A stretch of DNA of 64,000 nucleotides from Silurus meridionalis (taxonomy: Eukaryota; Chordata; Actinopteri; Siluriformes; Siluridae), in contig NC_060885.1 of the NCBI RefSeq assembly GCF_014805685.1, positions 21,527,632-21,591,631 of the forward strand, in the 5' to 3' direction. Below are positions 37,035 to 47,782 of this stretch, one piece after another. The notes under the pieces were generated by a model that had not been told where the DNA came from, did not search any database, and saw nothing but the letters and a program-made list of their open reading frames with translations. How positions within the stretch are numbered: position 1 is the stretch's first letter; the number at the start of each line of letters is the position of its first letter. The position numbers and the translations under genes were made by a program.

Positions 37035-38694
37035 GCACATGCATCTGTACATCTTTATACACCCCCTCAAAGACAAGCCCTCCCTTAATCAGGATGCATT
37101 GCACTAATTAGCTGTTATCATGCTTTCTCTTGATTGGGCCATTATGTCTGCCTGAGTGATTTTTCTCCACTCCATTCATCCTGTACGCATGCAGTGGTGT
37201 GGAAGAGCGGAGATGCATGCCACCCACTTTCACAGGCACTGAAAGGGGGCTATTATTTCTGTAGCAGCCCTCCTAATGCCAGCAGTCTATTTACATCATA
37301 TATAGAATGGCACTAGTGCATTAGTGCACTGAAGCTAAAACTAAGTACTGGCATCCCAGTGCAAATCTGATACACCAGGCTGTCTGTAGGCTGGGAATGG
37401 GTAGATAGATCTGTGCACTCCGATGGTTCTAGAAGATATTGTGAGATTTATGACTGGCACTCAGCTGGTGACATGTTGATCCTCAAGTGCTGTTTGTTCC
37501 GCCTTTGTCTCTTTGGCAGGCATGTGGGCAGTGCTGGCAAACACTGAAATCAAGCCAGAAGCTTTAAACTTCCTTTGTTTTCCCTCAAAATGCTCTCAAG
37601 TGTTGAACCACATCTGAGTAATTACCATTAAACCACTTAGACTGCATCAGTCCTAATATCTGAAAATATAAAGATACTATTAAGCTGGCTAGACAACTGT
37701 CTAAGCATGTCTGTTTTATACATTTATTAGGGATGGTACGATTCACTAATTTGCATTGGTGCATATCCTTAAAAGTTAACAAAGTGATGCATCGATTTTA
37801 AAAAGTGTGCACCATATAAAAGTAGCATTCGTATCGCGATGCATCATTTGTTTTAGCATATTTGCATTGGTAAAAAAACGATTTATTTATATACAATTAT
37901 TTGTAGATTTGCTATACTTTTTTTGTTTGAAATAAATTTGTGACAATATTGATATGTAGATTAATTTCTTCTAGCTAAAAGTTTTCTTAAGCACGTTCTT
38001 TCAGCACTGCTGCTGCTACGTAAATATGACATATTGCAACACTACAGAGACCGAGTTGTGTCCTGAGAGTTACATAGAATACAGATTAACATGGCAGAGG
38101 TAGAGCTGAATCTTGGTTTCATTGACTCTCTGTTTTATTGCACTGCAAAGGCTTCTTTATGAAAATTGTATATGGTCAAAATCAAAGACTAAGTAAATTC
38201 ATGATTTGCTGTCTGTATGAACCAAAGAAATAAAAGTCTGTACCATACTGATTTGCATAGCATCATATAGCATTGAATCGCATTGTGTTAAATCAACTTG
38301 AAATCGGATCGCACTGCATCGTAATAGCTGCTTAATTATATATCTTTAATGTATCATATCATTGGCTATGCATGGAGACTCGAATCACATCGGCTTAGTT
38401 ATGACGATGCACATCCCTGACATGACTACAGGTAGCACACCCTAAATAATGTGACTTTTTATAGATAATTGCTAAATAGCTTCTTGCTTCAGTCTAAGTA
38501 TTGCTTATTAGAGAGCTATTTGTTAGTTTCCCTCAGATGCTCTTTATCTTTGTCTGTCTTTTCTTGTCTTTATCAGGCAGCAGGTGGTTCCTCAGGTCAA
38601 GCAAGAGGTGAAGCTCATGCATCAGCTCATGCTGCACTGTGTCTCTGAGGAAGACTTAGTCGCACTGAAAAGCTGTGCCTGTTTAGGCTCCTAG
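34042..38694 (+). CDS. Unidentified plus-strand multi-exon gene candidate
   Basis: I do not recognise the product. Candidate exons with splice consensus and compatible phases are: 34033-34089 (ATG 34042-34044, MAHIISQLQTKSEHEQ), 34953-35076 (MFLASLGQIEMNLARINSVL then SAEKYGQMTIHPQKICW), 35921-35979 (NFIGKDHIKNANWRRLLAQ), 36385-36462 (VVMLLTPQASHGLYEILHLD then LNFGLK), 36723-36761 (VHKGRDIGIQVVM) and a terminal exon 38577-38694 ending in TAG. The first five join in frame; the terminal exon needs phase 2 before it, so at least one exon is missing from the model. A possible one starts at 37521. The residue composition is protein-like and matches no transposon family I know. Microsatellites and a SINE-like repeat interrupt the introns. 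It could be a real short gene, a decayed one, or a chance set. Confidence 0.3.
34683..34930. repeat. SINE-like dispersed repeat
   Basis: CAAGAAGCTTTCATTGTCAT and ACACAGTGAAATGAGACAAC, then a CAGTGCAAGACAGACAGTGC tail, are hallmarks of a repeat scattered in fish genomes. It ends about 20 nt before the candidate exon at 34953. Confidence 0.55.
35263..35317. repeat. (GT)n microsatellite
   Basis: About 27 GT units. Confidence 0.95.
35409..35504. repeat. (GATA)n microsatellite
   Basis: About 24 perfect GATA units, the longest tetranucleotide tract in the window. Confidence 0.95.
36753..36766 (+). promoter_or_regulatory. RFX X-box-like palindrome
   Basis: GTTGTCATGGTAAC differs by one base per half from the symmetrical X-box GTTGCCATGGCAAC bound by RFX factors at ciliary gene promoters. 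CTAGCAACCG and GGTTACTA half-site-like sequences lie within 90 bp, just before an ATGGCGGAG at about 36852. If the exon at 36723 is real, the motif overlaps coding sequence. Confidence 0.25.
36985..37031. repeat. (CT)n microsatellite
   Basis: About 23 CT units; its antisense gives a spurious Arg-Glu reading frame. Confidence 0.95.
37729..38420. mobile_element. hAT-type MITE
   Basis: Starts TAGGGATGGTACGATTCAC and ends GATGCACATCCCTGA, imperfect inverted ends of the AGGGATG family. The interior has repeated ATGCATCGAT/GCATCG motifs and no ORF. Confidence 0.5.
38577..38694 (+). CDS. Candidate terminal exon of the unidentified gene
   Basis: A very strong acceptor (a long pyrimidine tract ending TTGTCTTTATCAG at 38564-38576) opens a frame reading QQVVPQVKQEVKLMHQLMLH then CVSEEDLVALKSCACLGS, stop TAG at 38692-38694. 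AATAAA follows at 38748-38753. Acceptor, open frame, stop and poly(A) signal in the right order and spacing are the best single argument for a gene here. Confidence 0.4.
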
Positions 38695-38747
38695 CAAGAA
38701 CTGACACTAATAGACCACAGCGAGGTCATTCTGCTGACTATCAGGAC

Positions 38748-38753
38748 AATAAA
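38748..38753 (+). terminator. Polyadenylation signal AATAAA after the candidate terminal exon
   Basis: Canonical hexamer 53 nt after the TAG of the 38577-38694 exon. Confidence 0.35.
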
Positions 38754-38770
38754 AACTCTTATGCAATGAC

Positions 38771-39189
38771 GCATACAGTGATAGACCCACACATGCATAA
38801 GTCAGAATAGAAAAGGGATAAAGATATTGCTATAAAACCTGTTCTATACTGGTTACATTTTTTTTATTGTCAGTTTTCTCACAGTTTTGTCCATTATTGG
38901 ATGCAAACAGTGACAGTTTTGAGTTTGTGTGGCCTAGCACATTCATCTATGCATTGCCAACTTCAGTACGACATAGAGGAAGACTGTCATCCACCCCATT
39001 CTGCTACTGGAAAACTTGTCATGTGGAGCATAGCACCCTCCAAAAGCCAATTTGATCTTTGAAATAGGCTTTCAGGAGTAGAGCACATCTCTGCACTCAC
39101 CATTCTGATGCACAGGATTAATACAATTCCCTTGTAAAGTATCACTTTATAGAACTCACAAGTTCACAAAGAATAATATATGTATGTAC

Positions 39190-39230
<41 letters not shown>

Positions 39231-39961
39231 CGCATGTCAAAAACAACTAAATTTTATGTTTTTTATTTTTAAAGACCTGAATAACTACTATTTGGTTCTC
39301 ATCAGTTTAAGATACTGGAGAGACGACCTAAAGTAACAGTTTGTATGGGGTGTTAGTAGTGATATGTTGTGTTTGGTTTTGGCTAAACATGGCGTTTGTC
39401 ATATTGGGGGGAAAAAGGCATATTTTAAAAAGTGCCAACAAAACTGAAAAACGTAAAATTAAAGACAAAAACATAGACTGTGGTTGGAAAGTGAAGACCA
39501 TACAGACTATGAGTAGATAAGACCATTGCAAGAGCTTGAAAATCAAGGTAAAATGAAAAACACTGGAGACATTGCTTAAGACATTTGACATACCATATAT
39601 CATGAACAAAAACATTTCATGCTCTTACAGAGGCCTGCTGGTCACATGATGTATCTCTTTATTCCTTATATCTTTTAGAGTAGTAAGTGGCTTGACCTTG
39701 GATTGTCTTGAAGACAATATTCGTAAACAATCCTTTCCTACTGTAGAACTGGTGCATTTTAAATTGTTTGGAGATGGCCTTATAACCTATTTGATTGATG
39801 AGCAATTGTTCTCTCGGGTCATGGCTGATGACTTTTCTTGGTATAATGTGGAAACTGAGGAGAAGGTTATTGACTTTAAGTAGAGAAAGCAAAATGTAAC
39901 TTGTCCCACATTATTTTATGGGAGCTTATACAATTATTTACAAACTAAAATATAATGCATT
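38771..39961. other. Intergenic, no gene recognised
   Basis: Contains a (TG)n run at 39195-39224 and otherwise unremarkable AT-rich sequence. A 63-codon frame at 39692-39883 begins after TCTTTTAG and has no neighbouring exon; I do not support it as a gene. Confidence 0.5.
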
Positions 39962-39980
39962 GTGCTAGACCATAAACTTA

Positions 39981-42900
39981 ACCCAGCCATTATGGATGCA
40001 CAAGCCAGTGCACTCTTAGTGCCAGTCCCAAGCCCGGGTAAATGGGGAGGGTTGCGTTTGGAAGGACATCCAGCGTAAAACATGTGCCAAATCAAATATG
40101 CGGATCACAAATGAGAATTTCATACCGGATCGGTCGAGGCCCGGGTTAACAACGACCGCCACATGTATCGTTAGCTGACAGGGTACCGGTGGAAATTGGG
40201 CTACTGTTGGCCGAAGGAGGAGAAGGAGAGGAGGAAGACATCTACAGAGATGGCAGGGAAAGGAGCAGGGCAGGAGAGTGGCGGTTCGGGTTGGTACTTT
40301 AAATGTTGGTACTATGACGGGTAAAGGGAGAGAGGTAGCTGATATGATGGAGAGAAGAAAGGTAGATATGCTGTATGTTCAGGAGACCAAGTGGAAAGGA
40401 AGTAAGGCCAGGAACATTGGAGGTGGATTTAAACTGTTTTATCATGGTGTGGATGGAAAGAGAAATGGTGTAGGGGTGATTCTGAAGGAAGTGTACAGTA
40501 AGAGTGTAGTGGAGGTGAAGAGAGTTTCTGATAGGGTGATGATCGTGAAGGTGGAAGTTGAAGGATGATGATAAATGTCATCAGTGCCTATGCTCCACAA
40601 GTGGGCTGTGAGATGGAGGAGAAGGAAAGATTCTGGAGTGAATTAGATGAAGTGGTAGATGGTGTACCTAGGAAAGAACGATTGGTGATTGGGGCAGACT
40701 TTAATGGGCATGTAGGTGAAGGGAACAGAGGTGATGAGGAGGTGATGGGTAGAGGTTTTAAGGAGAGGAATGTGGAAGGGCAGATGGTGGTAGATTTTGC
40801 TAAAAGGATGGAAATGGCAGTGGTGAACACTTATTTTAAGAAGAAGGAGGATCATAGGGTGACGATAAGAGTGGAGGAAGGTGCACACAGGTGGACTATG
40901 TGCTATGCAGGAGATGCAACCTGAAGGAGATTGAGACTGTAAGGTGTTGGCAGGGGACAGTGTAGCTAGACAGCATCGGATGGTGGTCTGTAGGATGGTT
41001 TTGGAGGCGAAGAAGAAGAGGAGGAGAGTGAGGACTGAAAGAAGAATAAGATGGTGGAAACTGAAGGAGGAAGAGTGTAGTGTGAGGTTCAGGGAAGAGG
41101 TCAGACAGAGGCTCAGTGGTGTTAAGGAGGTGTTGGATGATTGGGCAACTACTGCAGGAGTGATGAGGGAGGCAGCTAGAAAAGTACTTGGTGTGACATC
41201 TGGAAATAGAAAGCAAGACAAGGAGACGTGGTGGTGGAATGAGGAAGTGCAGGAGAGCATAAGGAGAAAGAGGTTGGCAAAACAGAAGTGGGATAGACAG
41301 AGTGATGAGAAAAGTAGGCAGGAGTACAAGGAGATGCGGCAGCAGGTTAAGAGGATGTGGCGAAAGCCAAGGAAAAGGCATATGAGGAGCTGTATGAGAG
41401 GTTGGACACTAAGGAAGGAGAAAAGGATTTATACCGATTGGCCAGGCAGAGGGACCGAGCTGGGAAGGATGTACTGCAAGTTAGAGCAGTAAAGGATGGA
41501 GAGGAAATGTGTTGACTAGTGAGGAGAGTGTGTTGAGAAGGTGGAGGGAGTATTTTGAGCAGCTGATGAATGAGGAAAATCAGAGAGAGAGAAGGTTGGA
41601 TGATGTGGAGTTGGTGAAGCAGGATGTAGATAGGATTAGTAAGGAGGAAGTGAGAGCAGCGATTAAGAGGATGAAGAGTGGAAAGTCGGTTGGACCAGAT
41701 GACATACCGTAGAAGCGTGAGATGTTTAGGAGAGATGGCAGTGGAGTTTTTGACCAGATTGTTTAACAGGATTTTGGAAGGTGAGAAGATGCCTGAGGAA
41801 TGGAGAAGAAGTGTGCTGGTACCGATCTTTAAGCATAAAGGAGATGTGCAGACTTGCAGTAACTACAGGGGAATTAAGTTGATCAGTCACACCATGAAGT
41901 TATGGGAAAGAGTAGTGGAAGCCAGGCTGAGAGAAGAGGTGACCATCTGTGAGCAACAGTATGGTTTCATGCCAAGGAAGAGCACCACAGATGCCTTATT
42001 TGCTTTGAGAATGTTGATGGAGAAGTCAGAAGGAATTGCATTGTGTATTTGTGGATTAAGAGAAGGCGTACGACAGGGTGCCAAGAGAGGAGTTGTGGTA
42101 TTGTATGAGGAAGTCAGGTGTGTCGGAGAAGTATGTGAGGGTGGTGCAGGACATGTATGAGGACAGAGTGACGGCAGTGAAGTGTGCAGTAGGTACGACA
42201 GACTGGTTCAGGGTAAAGGTTGGACTGCATCAAGGATCGGCCCTGAGCCCTTTTCTGTTTGCAGTGGTGATGGACAGGTTGACGGACGAGGTCAGACAGG
42301 AGTCTCCTGACTATGATGTTTGCGGATGATATTGTGATTTGTGGTGAGAGTAGGGAGCAGGTTGAGAAGAACCTGGAGAGGTGGAGATATGCGCTGGAGA
42401 GAAGAGGAATGAAACTCAGTAGGAGTAAGACAGAATACATGTGTGTGAATGAGAGGGAGGGCAGTGGAGTGGTGCAGTTGCAGGGAGAAGAGCTGGAGAA
42501 GGTTGAGGAGTTCAGGTACCTGGGGTCAACAGTGCAAAGTAATGGACAGTGTGTTAGAGAAGTAAAGAAAAGAGTGCAGGCAGGGTGGAGTGGGTGGAGA
42601 AGAGTGACAGGAGTGATTTGTGATAGTAGGGTATCTGCAAAAATTAAAGGGAAAGTTTATAGGACTGTGGTGAGACCTGCGATGTTGTATGGATTAGAGA
42701 CAGTGGCATTGAGTAAAAGACAGGAGGTGGACCTGGAGGTAGCAGAGCTGAAGATGTTAAGGTTTTCGTTGGGAGTGACGAGGATGAATAAGATTAAAAA
42801 TGAGTTTATTAGAGGGACAGCGCATGTAGGATTGTTTTGGTGACAAGGTGAGGGAGGCGAGATTGAGATGGTTTGGACATGTGCAGAGGAGGGACATGAA

Positions 42901-43105
42901 TTATATTGGTAGAAGAATGCTGAGGATGGAGCCACCAGGTAGGAGGAAAAAAGGAAGGCCAAGGAGGAGGTTCATGGATGTGGTGAGGGAAGACATGCAG
43001 GTAGTTGGTGTAAACGAGGCAGATGTAGAGGACAGGGTGGTATGGAGACGGGTGATCCGCTGTGGCGACCCCTAATGGGAGCAGCTGAAAGAAGAAGAAG
43101 AAGAA
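39981..43105 (+). mobile_element. Near full-length RTE-clade LINE with 19-bp target-site duplication
   Basis: Flanked by identical GTGCTAGACCATAAACTTA at 39962-39980 and 43106-43124. It begins with a GC-rich 5'UTR (39981-40277). An apurinic-endonuclease domain follows (VGTLNVGTMTGKGREVADMM; VQETKWKG; VISAYAPQVG; LVIGADFNGHVGEGN), then reverse transcriptase (YRGIKLISHTMKLWERVVE; LHQGSALSPFLFAVVMDRLT; MMFADDIVICGESREQVEKN with FADD intact; FRYLGSTVQSNG). It ends CGDP, stop TAA, then TGGGAGCAGCTGAAAGAAG and a (GAA)n tail. The single RTE frame is broken by about six frameshifts. Confidence 0.93.
40278..43078 (+). pseudogene. Broken endonuclease-reverse transcriptase ORF of the RTE element
   Basis: Reading begins at 40278 (MAVRVGTLNVGT). 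Frame changes occur near 40566, 40915, 41390, 41500, 41700 and 42040, each between segments that are collinear in the family protein. The last segment (42848-43075) carries the RLRWFGHVQRRDM and RRRFMDVVREDMQVVGVNE tail, then TAA. The palm-domain FADD is preserved, but no continuous protein is possible. Confidence 0.85.
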
Positions 43106-43124
43106 GTGCTAGACCATAAACTTA

Positions 43125-44156
43125 GGTGGTTTGCGTAGACTGATAATGTAAGCAAGAAGCTTCAACAGAGAATGTATTTCTTAAAGAAATTACTTTCCTT
43201 TAATTTCCATAGCAGAATGTTTTTGATGTATTATGGGGCTTTTATTGAAAGCATTATGACATTTTGTGTGATTTGCTTTCATGGTTCAGAGGTCACTGAG
43301 GAAGGTGGTAACAATAGCAAGTTAACTGTTAGGGATAGAGTTACAGAGCATAGAGCAAGGCCAGCGGCAGCACTGCCACCCAAATTTGTGTCTTGCCAAG
43401 CCAATCTAAGTTTGATTTGTACTGCTTTAGCAATACAAACAATGATCAGTCTGTAACAGTCCTACCCAAAGCCCCACCCAGCCAGCTTGGAACAGTTTTT
43501 CACCGCTACCTCACACTAATTTCAGTTCAACATGCTTTAGCTTTAAAAAAACTTTAACATGTTTTTTACAATCTTTAGCTCCATACTGCCTTTTTTAAAA
43601 GTTTGTCTACTTTTTTTTTAGTTTGTGACTGTTGAGCAGCAGCTAACATTACATTCTATTACACTTCATTCAACTGCTGCTACAACTTGATGTGTGTCAT
43701 GTATGTTTTTTGTGAGCCTATAAGCAAGCCTAGTGCTGCATATGTCTCTGAAGTCATAAAATTAGAAACACAACTTGAAAAGATTTTTTTATTTTATTTT
43801 ATTAAAAGTGCCAAAAAAAAGATAAGTGGTTATATAATGTACTGATACTGTCTGAGAAAAATGTAAAAAAAAAATATATATATTTTTTTTAAAGAGAAAT
43901 TTCAAAAAAAGTGAAATAAAACTTTTTTTCTAATGTTCTGAAGTTTAAAAATAGGCTTGATAAGTGTAGGATTTTGGATTTAATTTTATTTGAGAGCTAA
44001 TCTGATCCAATAAAAACAAGATTTATCGAATTTAAAGTTAAAATACAGGTAAAGTTACATTTTTTGAAGTTGTTTTAATTATCACTGTTCAGTTTTAGTT
44101 TGAATTGTATTTTTTTCAAATTTTGTAAATATTAGGTATGGGAGATGGTATAGAGA

Positions 44157-44227
<71 letters not shown>

Positions 44228-45290
44228 TAAATAAGGCTAACATTATTGCACTTACACTTTTGGATTTTTTGATATTGTGTTCTCAAATGTTCGAAAAACA
44301 GGTGAAAACTATCCTTTATTTCTCAAGCAATTAATTTCTTACGGAGAAAATCAAGCGTTAGGATGGTCAGCTAGACTGGTTATTTTTAATAAAATTTATG
44401 AACATTAAATGATTTTTATTACACATGCCACCTGTGAATTGTTAAATGTCTGAATGAGTTTGCTGAAATAATTCTTTCCCTATGGGGATAAATAAACTGA
44501 ATTGAACTGATGTAAACACACACATAAGTGCTCCAGAACACCAAACTGCCAAGAGTTCTGCTTTTATATGGTTAATCACCACTTTTACAGTCATTCATTA
44601 CTATTTTAATTAAGGATGTGATTGTAAATGTTAAATGATTTCTTCACATGGTTTACTATTTTCTAAAAATAAACCTGTCAGCTCAAGTTATTGGTTTGTT
44701 TATAGAAGTAAGTGGGGACAAGTCAATTGAAGGATTACATATATTATACCATATATGGTAAGCAACATAAATATAGTAATAACATAATTGCAGTTAAATA
44801 CATAATGCATTACAACACATACATAGATAATATAGTAATAATAATAATAAAAGATAATATGAATGTATGTTAATAAAATTTTATCACTAACTGAGATTGT
44901 GTGACCAAATAATTGGAACATTTATTTTGGCCTTCTTTATTTAGTTTTAGTGGTGTAAAAAAATGTTTTATTGTCAAATAGAAATGTAATTTAGTATTGT
45001 CATGATAATTGAATGTGGTATTTGCTAAATTAAGCAAAGGGTGGACGATTAGGCACAGCAACAAAAAACAGATTCTTGGTTGTAATGGTACTACAATCAA
45101 GCTGTTTGATTTATGTTTATTTTCTTTGGAAAATATACCAATATATTTATTATGTAAAAACATCTGAGCAGCATTTGACAGAACATCAAAAAACAGTTTC
45201 ACAGATTTCCACTGAGTCACAAACACAGCCCCTGGTACCCACCATTTCAAACAGGTCCTTACATTGCAAAACATTATATTTTTTGTTTTT
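43125..45290. other. Intergenic, AT-rich, no gene recognised
   Basis: Holds a (TA)n tract at 44158-44222 and many short AT-rich runs. No splice-bounded coding signal on either strand. Part may be distal 3'UTR of lingo2, whose 3' end was not found. Confidence 0.5.
44158..44222. repeat. (TA)n microsatellite
   Basis: About 32 uninterrupted TA units. Confidence 0.95.
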
Positions 45291-45952
45291 TTAATTTTTC
45301 ACAATAAAATGGTAAAGATGGTCCTCTTTTTTCCAGGGCTTCTCAAACTTCAGGATCTCCCAGGGAGAATAGATATTTGGAGCAAAACCAAACACTTCAC
45401 AACACAGCACTGCTGAGGCTTCTTCCTGTATATAATTTACTCGTTGGGGAAGACAGTTTGAGTTTTTGCAGCAATTCAAAGGTTAATAATATTGGAACCT
45501 AAAATGTATAAATAGATTTTTTTTTCTTCTTCTCACAAACATTATATTTGTACAGAAATGTGCCCTCTGTCCATGTATGTGCTGTCCAAATAATGCTGTC
45601 CAGACAAAACATTGCAGAAAACACGCAAATACTTGTTTCGATAAGTGACTCTGGTTGGATAGTATGTGTAAACTCTCACAATTGAATACATCCATATAAT
45701 ATAGATACACACATGCCCATAAATGCACACACTATATTTCAGTTGACATACGTACATTCATAAGTACATACGTCATAGGTACCTCAAAAGTACATTCATA
45801 TTAAAGCACACTAAGTGAAACAGTGTGCTGCTTATCTTGCCAATCTCTTCTGGCCACCATGGTTACAGGTCTTTCTCATGTATCTCTTTTTCCTTTACTC
45901 TACAGTTTGGCTATCAGCAGATCAAGGTTATGTTTTCAGGAACGTCTGGCCC

Positions 45953-47776
45953 TCATATCATCTTCATGTTGACACGTCGGGGACCGCTGGTCTCAGTAAG
46001 CTCGCTGCTGGCGCCTTTCCTCTTGCGTGGAACATACTGGATGTCTACACTTCCTCTGTGCTTGCCTTTGCCTCGGCTCCAAGCAAACAGAAGCAGGAAA
46101 CAGAAAAGGACCACACCCAGGAAGCTGAGGCAGCCCATGGCCGTAGACACAAGAATGGTGGTGAAGTCCAGCACCATCCTGATTGTGTAATGCTCTGTGC
46201 CATTGATCAGGGAGCTATTGTAATCAGGATCGAAGATGAAGCTGCGGTTGGCATAGAGAGCCCCATCCCGAAGGCCCAGGCTTTTGACAGCGAGTGTTAT
46301 GGACAGGGTGGAATTGCCTGCAGGATTGGATGCCACACAGAAGTAAATACCACTATCCTGAGGCTCCACTACTCTAAACTCCAGTGAACCGTTGCTATGG
46401 ACAACCATGCGGCCTGTGCTCTTGGTGGTGATGTGCCTCCTGTGTGGTGTCAGCCAGGAGACAGAGGGGGGTGGAGCACCATCTGCTGTGCAATACAACC
46501 ATGCCTTTTGTCCTTCTTCCGCTTCTGCTGGTTTTGTCGACATGGCAATGACCCTGGGTTTGGTGCATACTACGTAACGGGAGAGCAGAGGCTCTACTAC
46601 ATCACTGAAAGGTTTCCCAGCCAGAGCAGCAGGGGTTGTGCACTGAGGTTGCACTTCCACAAACTGTAAGGGCAGTGTTCTTTGAAAGAGCCAACGTAGA
46701 CGGCAGTCACACACTAATGGGTTTTGGCCAATCAGGAGGTTTTGCAGGGACACCGATGCTGGCAGTGTGGTTCTTTCCAGTGTCGTCAGGCGATTGTAGG
46801 AGAGGTCAAGCAGGCGAAGTGACACTGCCCCTTGGAAGGCCTGAGATTCCACACGCACCAATTGAGCTTTGCGGACCTGAAGAACTTCCAGCTGGTCTAG
46901 GCCACGCAGCCAGCCAGCTGGCAGCACCCTCACACTGCTGTATGACAGGTTCACATGGGTCAAGTAGGAAAGGTGGTTTAGCACTGGTACTGCTGAAAGG
47001 TTGGTATGGGTGATAAAGAGTGTGCTGAGATTCAGACCCTGCAAGGCAAGAGAGGGCACAGCTTCCAGTGCTGGCCAATGATCCACCTCAAGATGACGCA
47101 GACGACCCAGGCCCTTGAAGGTGTGTGGCAGCAGTTCTGCAATGTCCAGCTGCCTAAGACGAAGGCTGGTTAGGCCATGCAGGTGTGCCAGTGCATGACT
47201 GGGAACCGCACTCAGATTACAGCGCTGCAGAGTCAGTGAGCGCAATGCGGGCAAGCCACTAAAGGCACGGGGGGCAACAAAAACCAGCTCATTGTCAGCA
47301 AGCTCAAGCACACGCAGACGCCTCTGGTCCTCAAAGCCATAATCGAGCAGGATAACTAGACGGTTCTGACTGATGTCCAGCAGAGTAAGCTCACTCAGGC
47401 CAGCAAGCGCACCACGTGGCAGCAGGGTCAGCTGATTGTTCCGCAAACGCAGCGTTCGTAAGCGTGGCTGCGCACGGAAACTTCCAGGCTCCACTGATGA
47501 CAACAAGTTGGTGCTCAGGTCAAGCTCCTCTAGCAACAGAAGGCCAGAGAAGTTCTGCGGTGTGATAATACGCAGACGGTTTTTGCTGAGATCCAGTGCC
47601 CTCGTCTCGATGGGGATGCCCTCGGGCACCTGCGCCAGCCGCTTCCGGTGGCACGAGACTGAGCGTGTGGGCACAGAACACTCACAACGGGCAGGGCAAG
47701 CCTGGGCGGGGTACGGGAACAGGAAGAGCGGTAAGAGGGAGAAGCCCACAGCACAGGAGAACAAAGAGAGCAGCAT
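45953..47776 (-). CDS. lingo2: LINGO2-type leucine-rich repeat and Ig domain transmembrane protein
   Basis: Neuronal surface protein of the LINGO family, 607 residues (human LINGO2: 606). Signal peptide about residues 1-26 (MLLSLFSCAVGF...); cysteine-rich LRR N-cap CPARCEC at 27-33; then a dozen LRRs, LRR C-cap NPLVCDCRLRWLF, one Ig domain (GQKAWLYCTADGAPPPSVSW to DSGIYFCVASNPAGN), transmembrane helix about 540-566 (ILVSTAMGCLSFLGVVLFCF), a short tail with DIQYVPRK, and the family-typical C-terminus NMKMI. About eight N-glycosylation sequons. The coding region is one exon, as usual for LINGO genes, with a TTCTGCAG acceptor only 6 nt before ATG 47774-47776. LYANR, SRGKGKH and GPRRVNMKMI fit LINGO2 better than LINGO1/3/4, and C9orf72 as neighbour agrees. 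It is quite diverged in the LRRs, so it may be one of two teleost lingo2 copies. Confidence 0.92.
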   Translation of the reverse strand: MLLSLFSCAVGFSLLPLFLFPYPAQACPARCECSVPTRSVSCHRKRLAQVPEGIPIETRALDLSKNRLRIITPQNFSGLLLLEELDLSTNLLSSVEPGSFRAQPRLRTLRLRNNQLTLLPRGALAGLSELTLLDISQNRLVILLDYGFEDQRRLRVLELADNELVFVAPRAFSGLPALRSLTLQRCNLSAVPSHALAHLHGLTSLRLRQLDIAELLPHTFKGLGRLRHLEVDHWPALEAVPSLALQGLNLSTLFITHTNLSAVPVLNHLSYLTHVNLSYSSVRVLPAGWLRGLDQLEVLQVRKAQLVRVESQAFQGAVSLRLLDLSYNRLTTLERTTLPASVSLQNLLIGQNPLVCDCRLRWLFQRTLPLQFVEVQPQCTTPAALAGKPFSDVVEPLLSRYVVCTKPRVIAMSTKPAEAEEGQKAWLYCTADGAPPPSVSWLTPHRRHITTKSTGRMVVHSNGSLEFRVVEPQDSGIYFCVASNPAGNSTLSITLAVKSLGLRDGALYANRSFIFDPDYNSSLINGTEHYTIRMVLDFTTILVSTAMGCLSFLGVVLFCFLLLFAWSRGKGKHRGSVDIQYVPRKRKGASSELTETSGPRRVNMKMI

Positions 47777-47782
47777 GACCAC

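Noticed and set aside
39692..39883. 63-codon frame MTLDCLEDNIRKQSF...
   Set aside because: Reads plausibly but stands alone, with no donor, poly(A) signal or neighbour exon in phase; not enough to call a gene.
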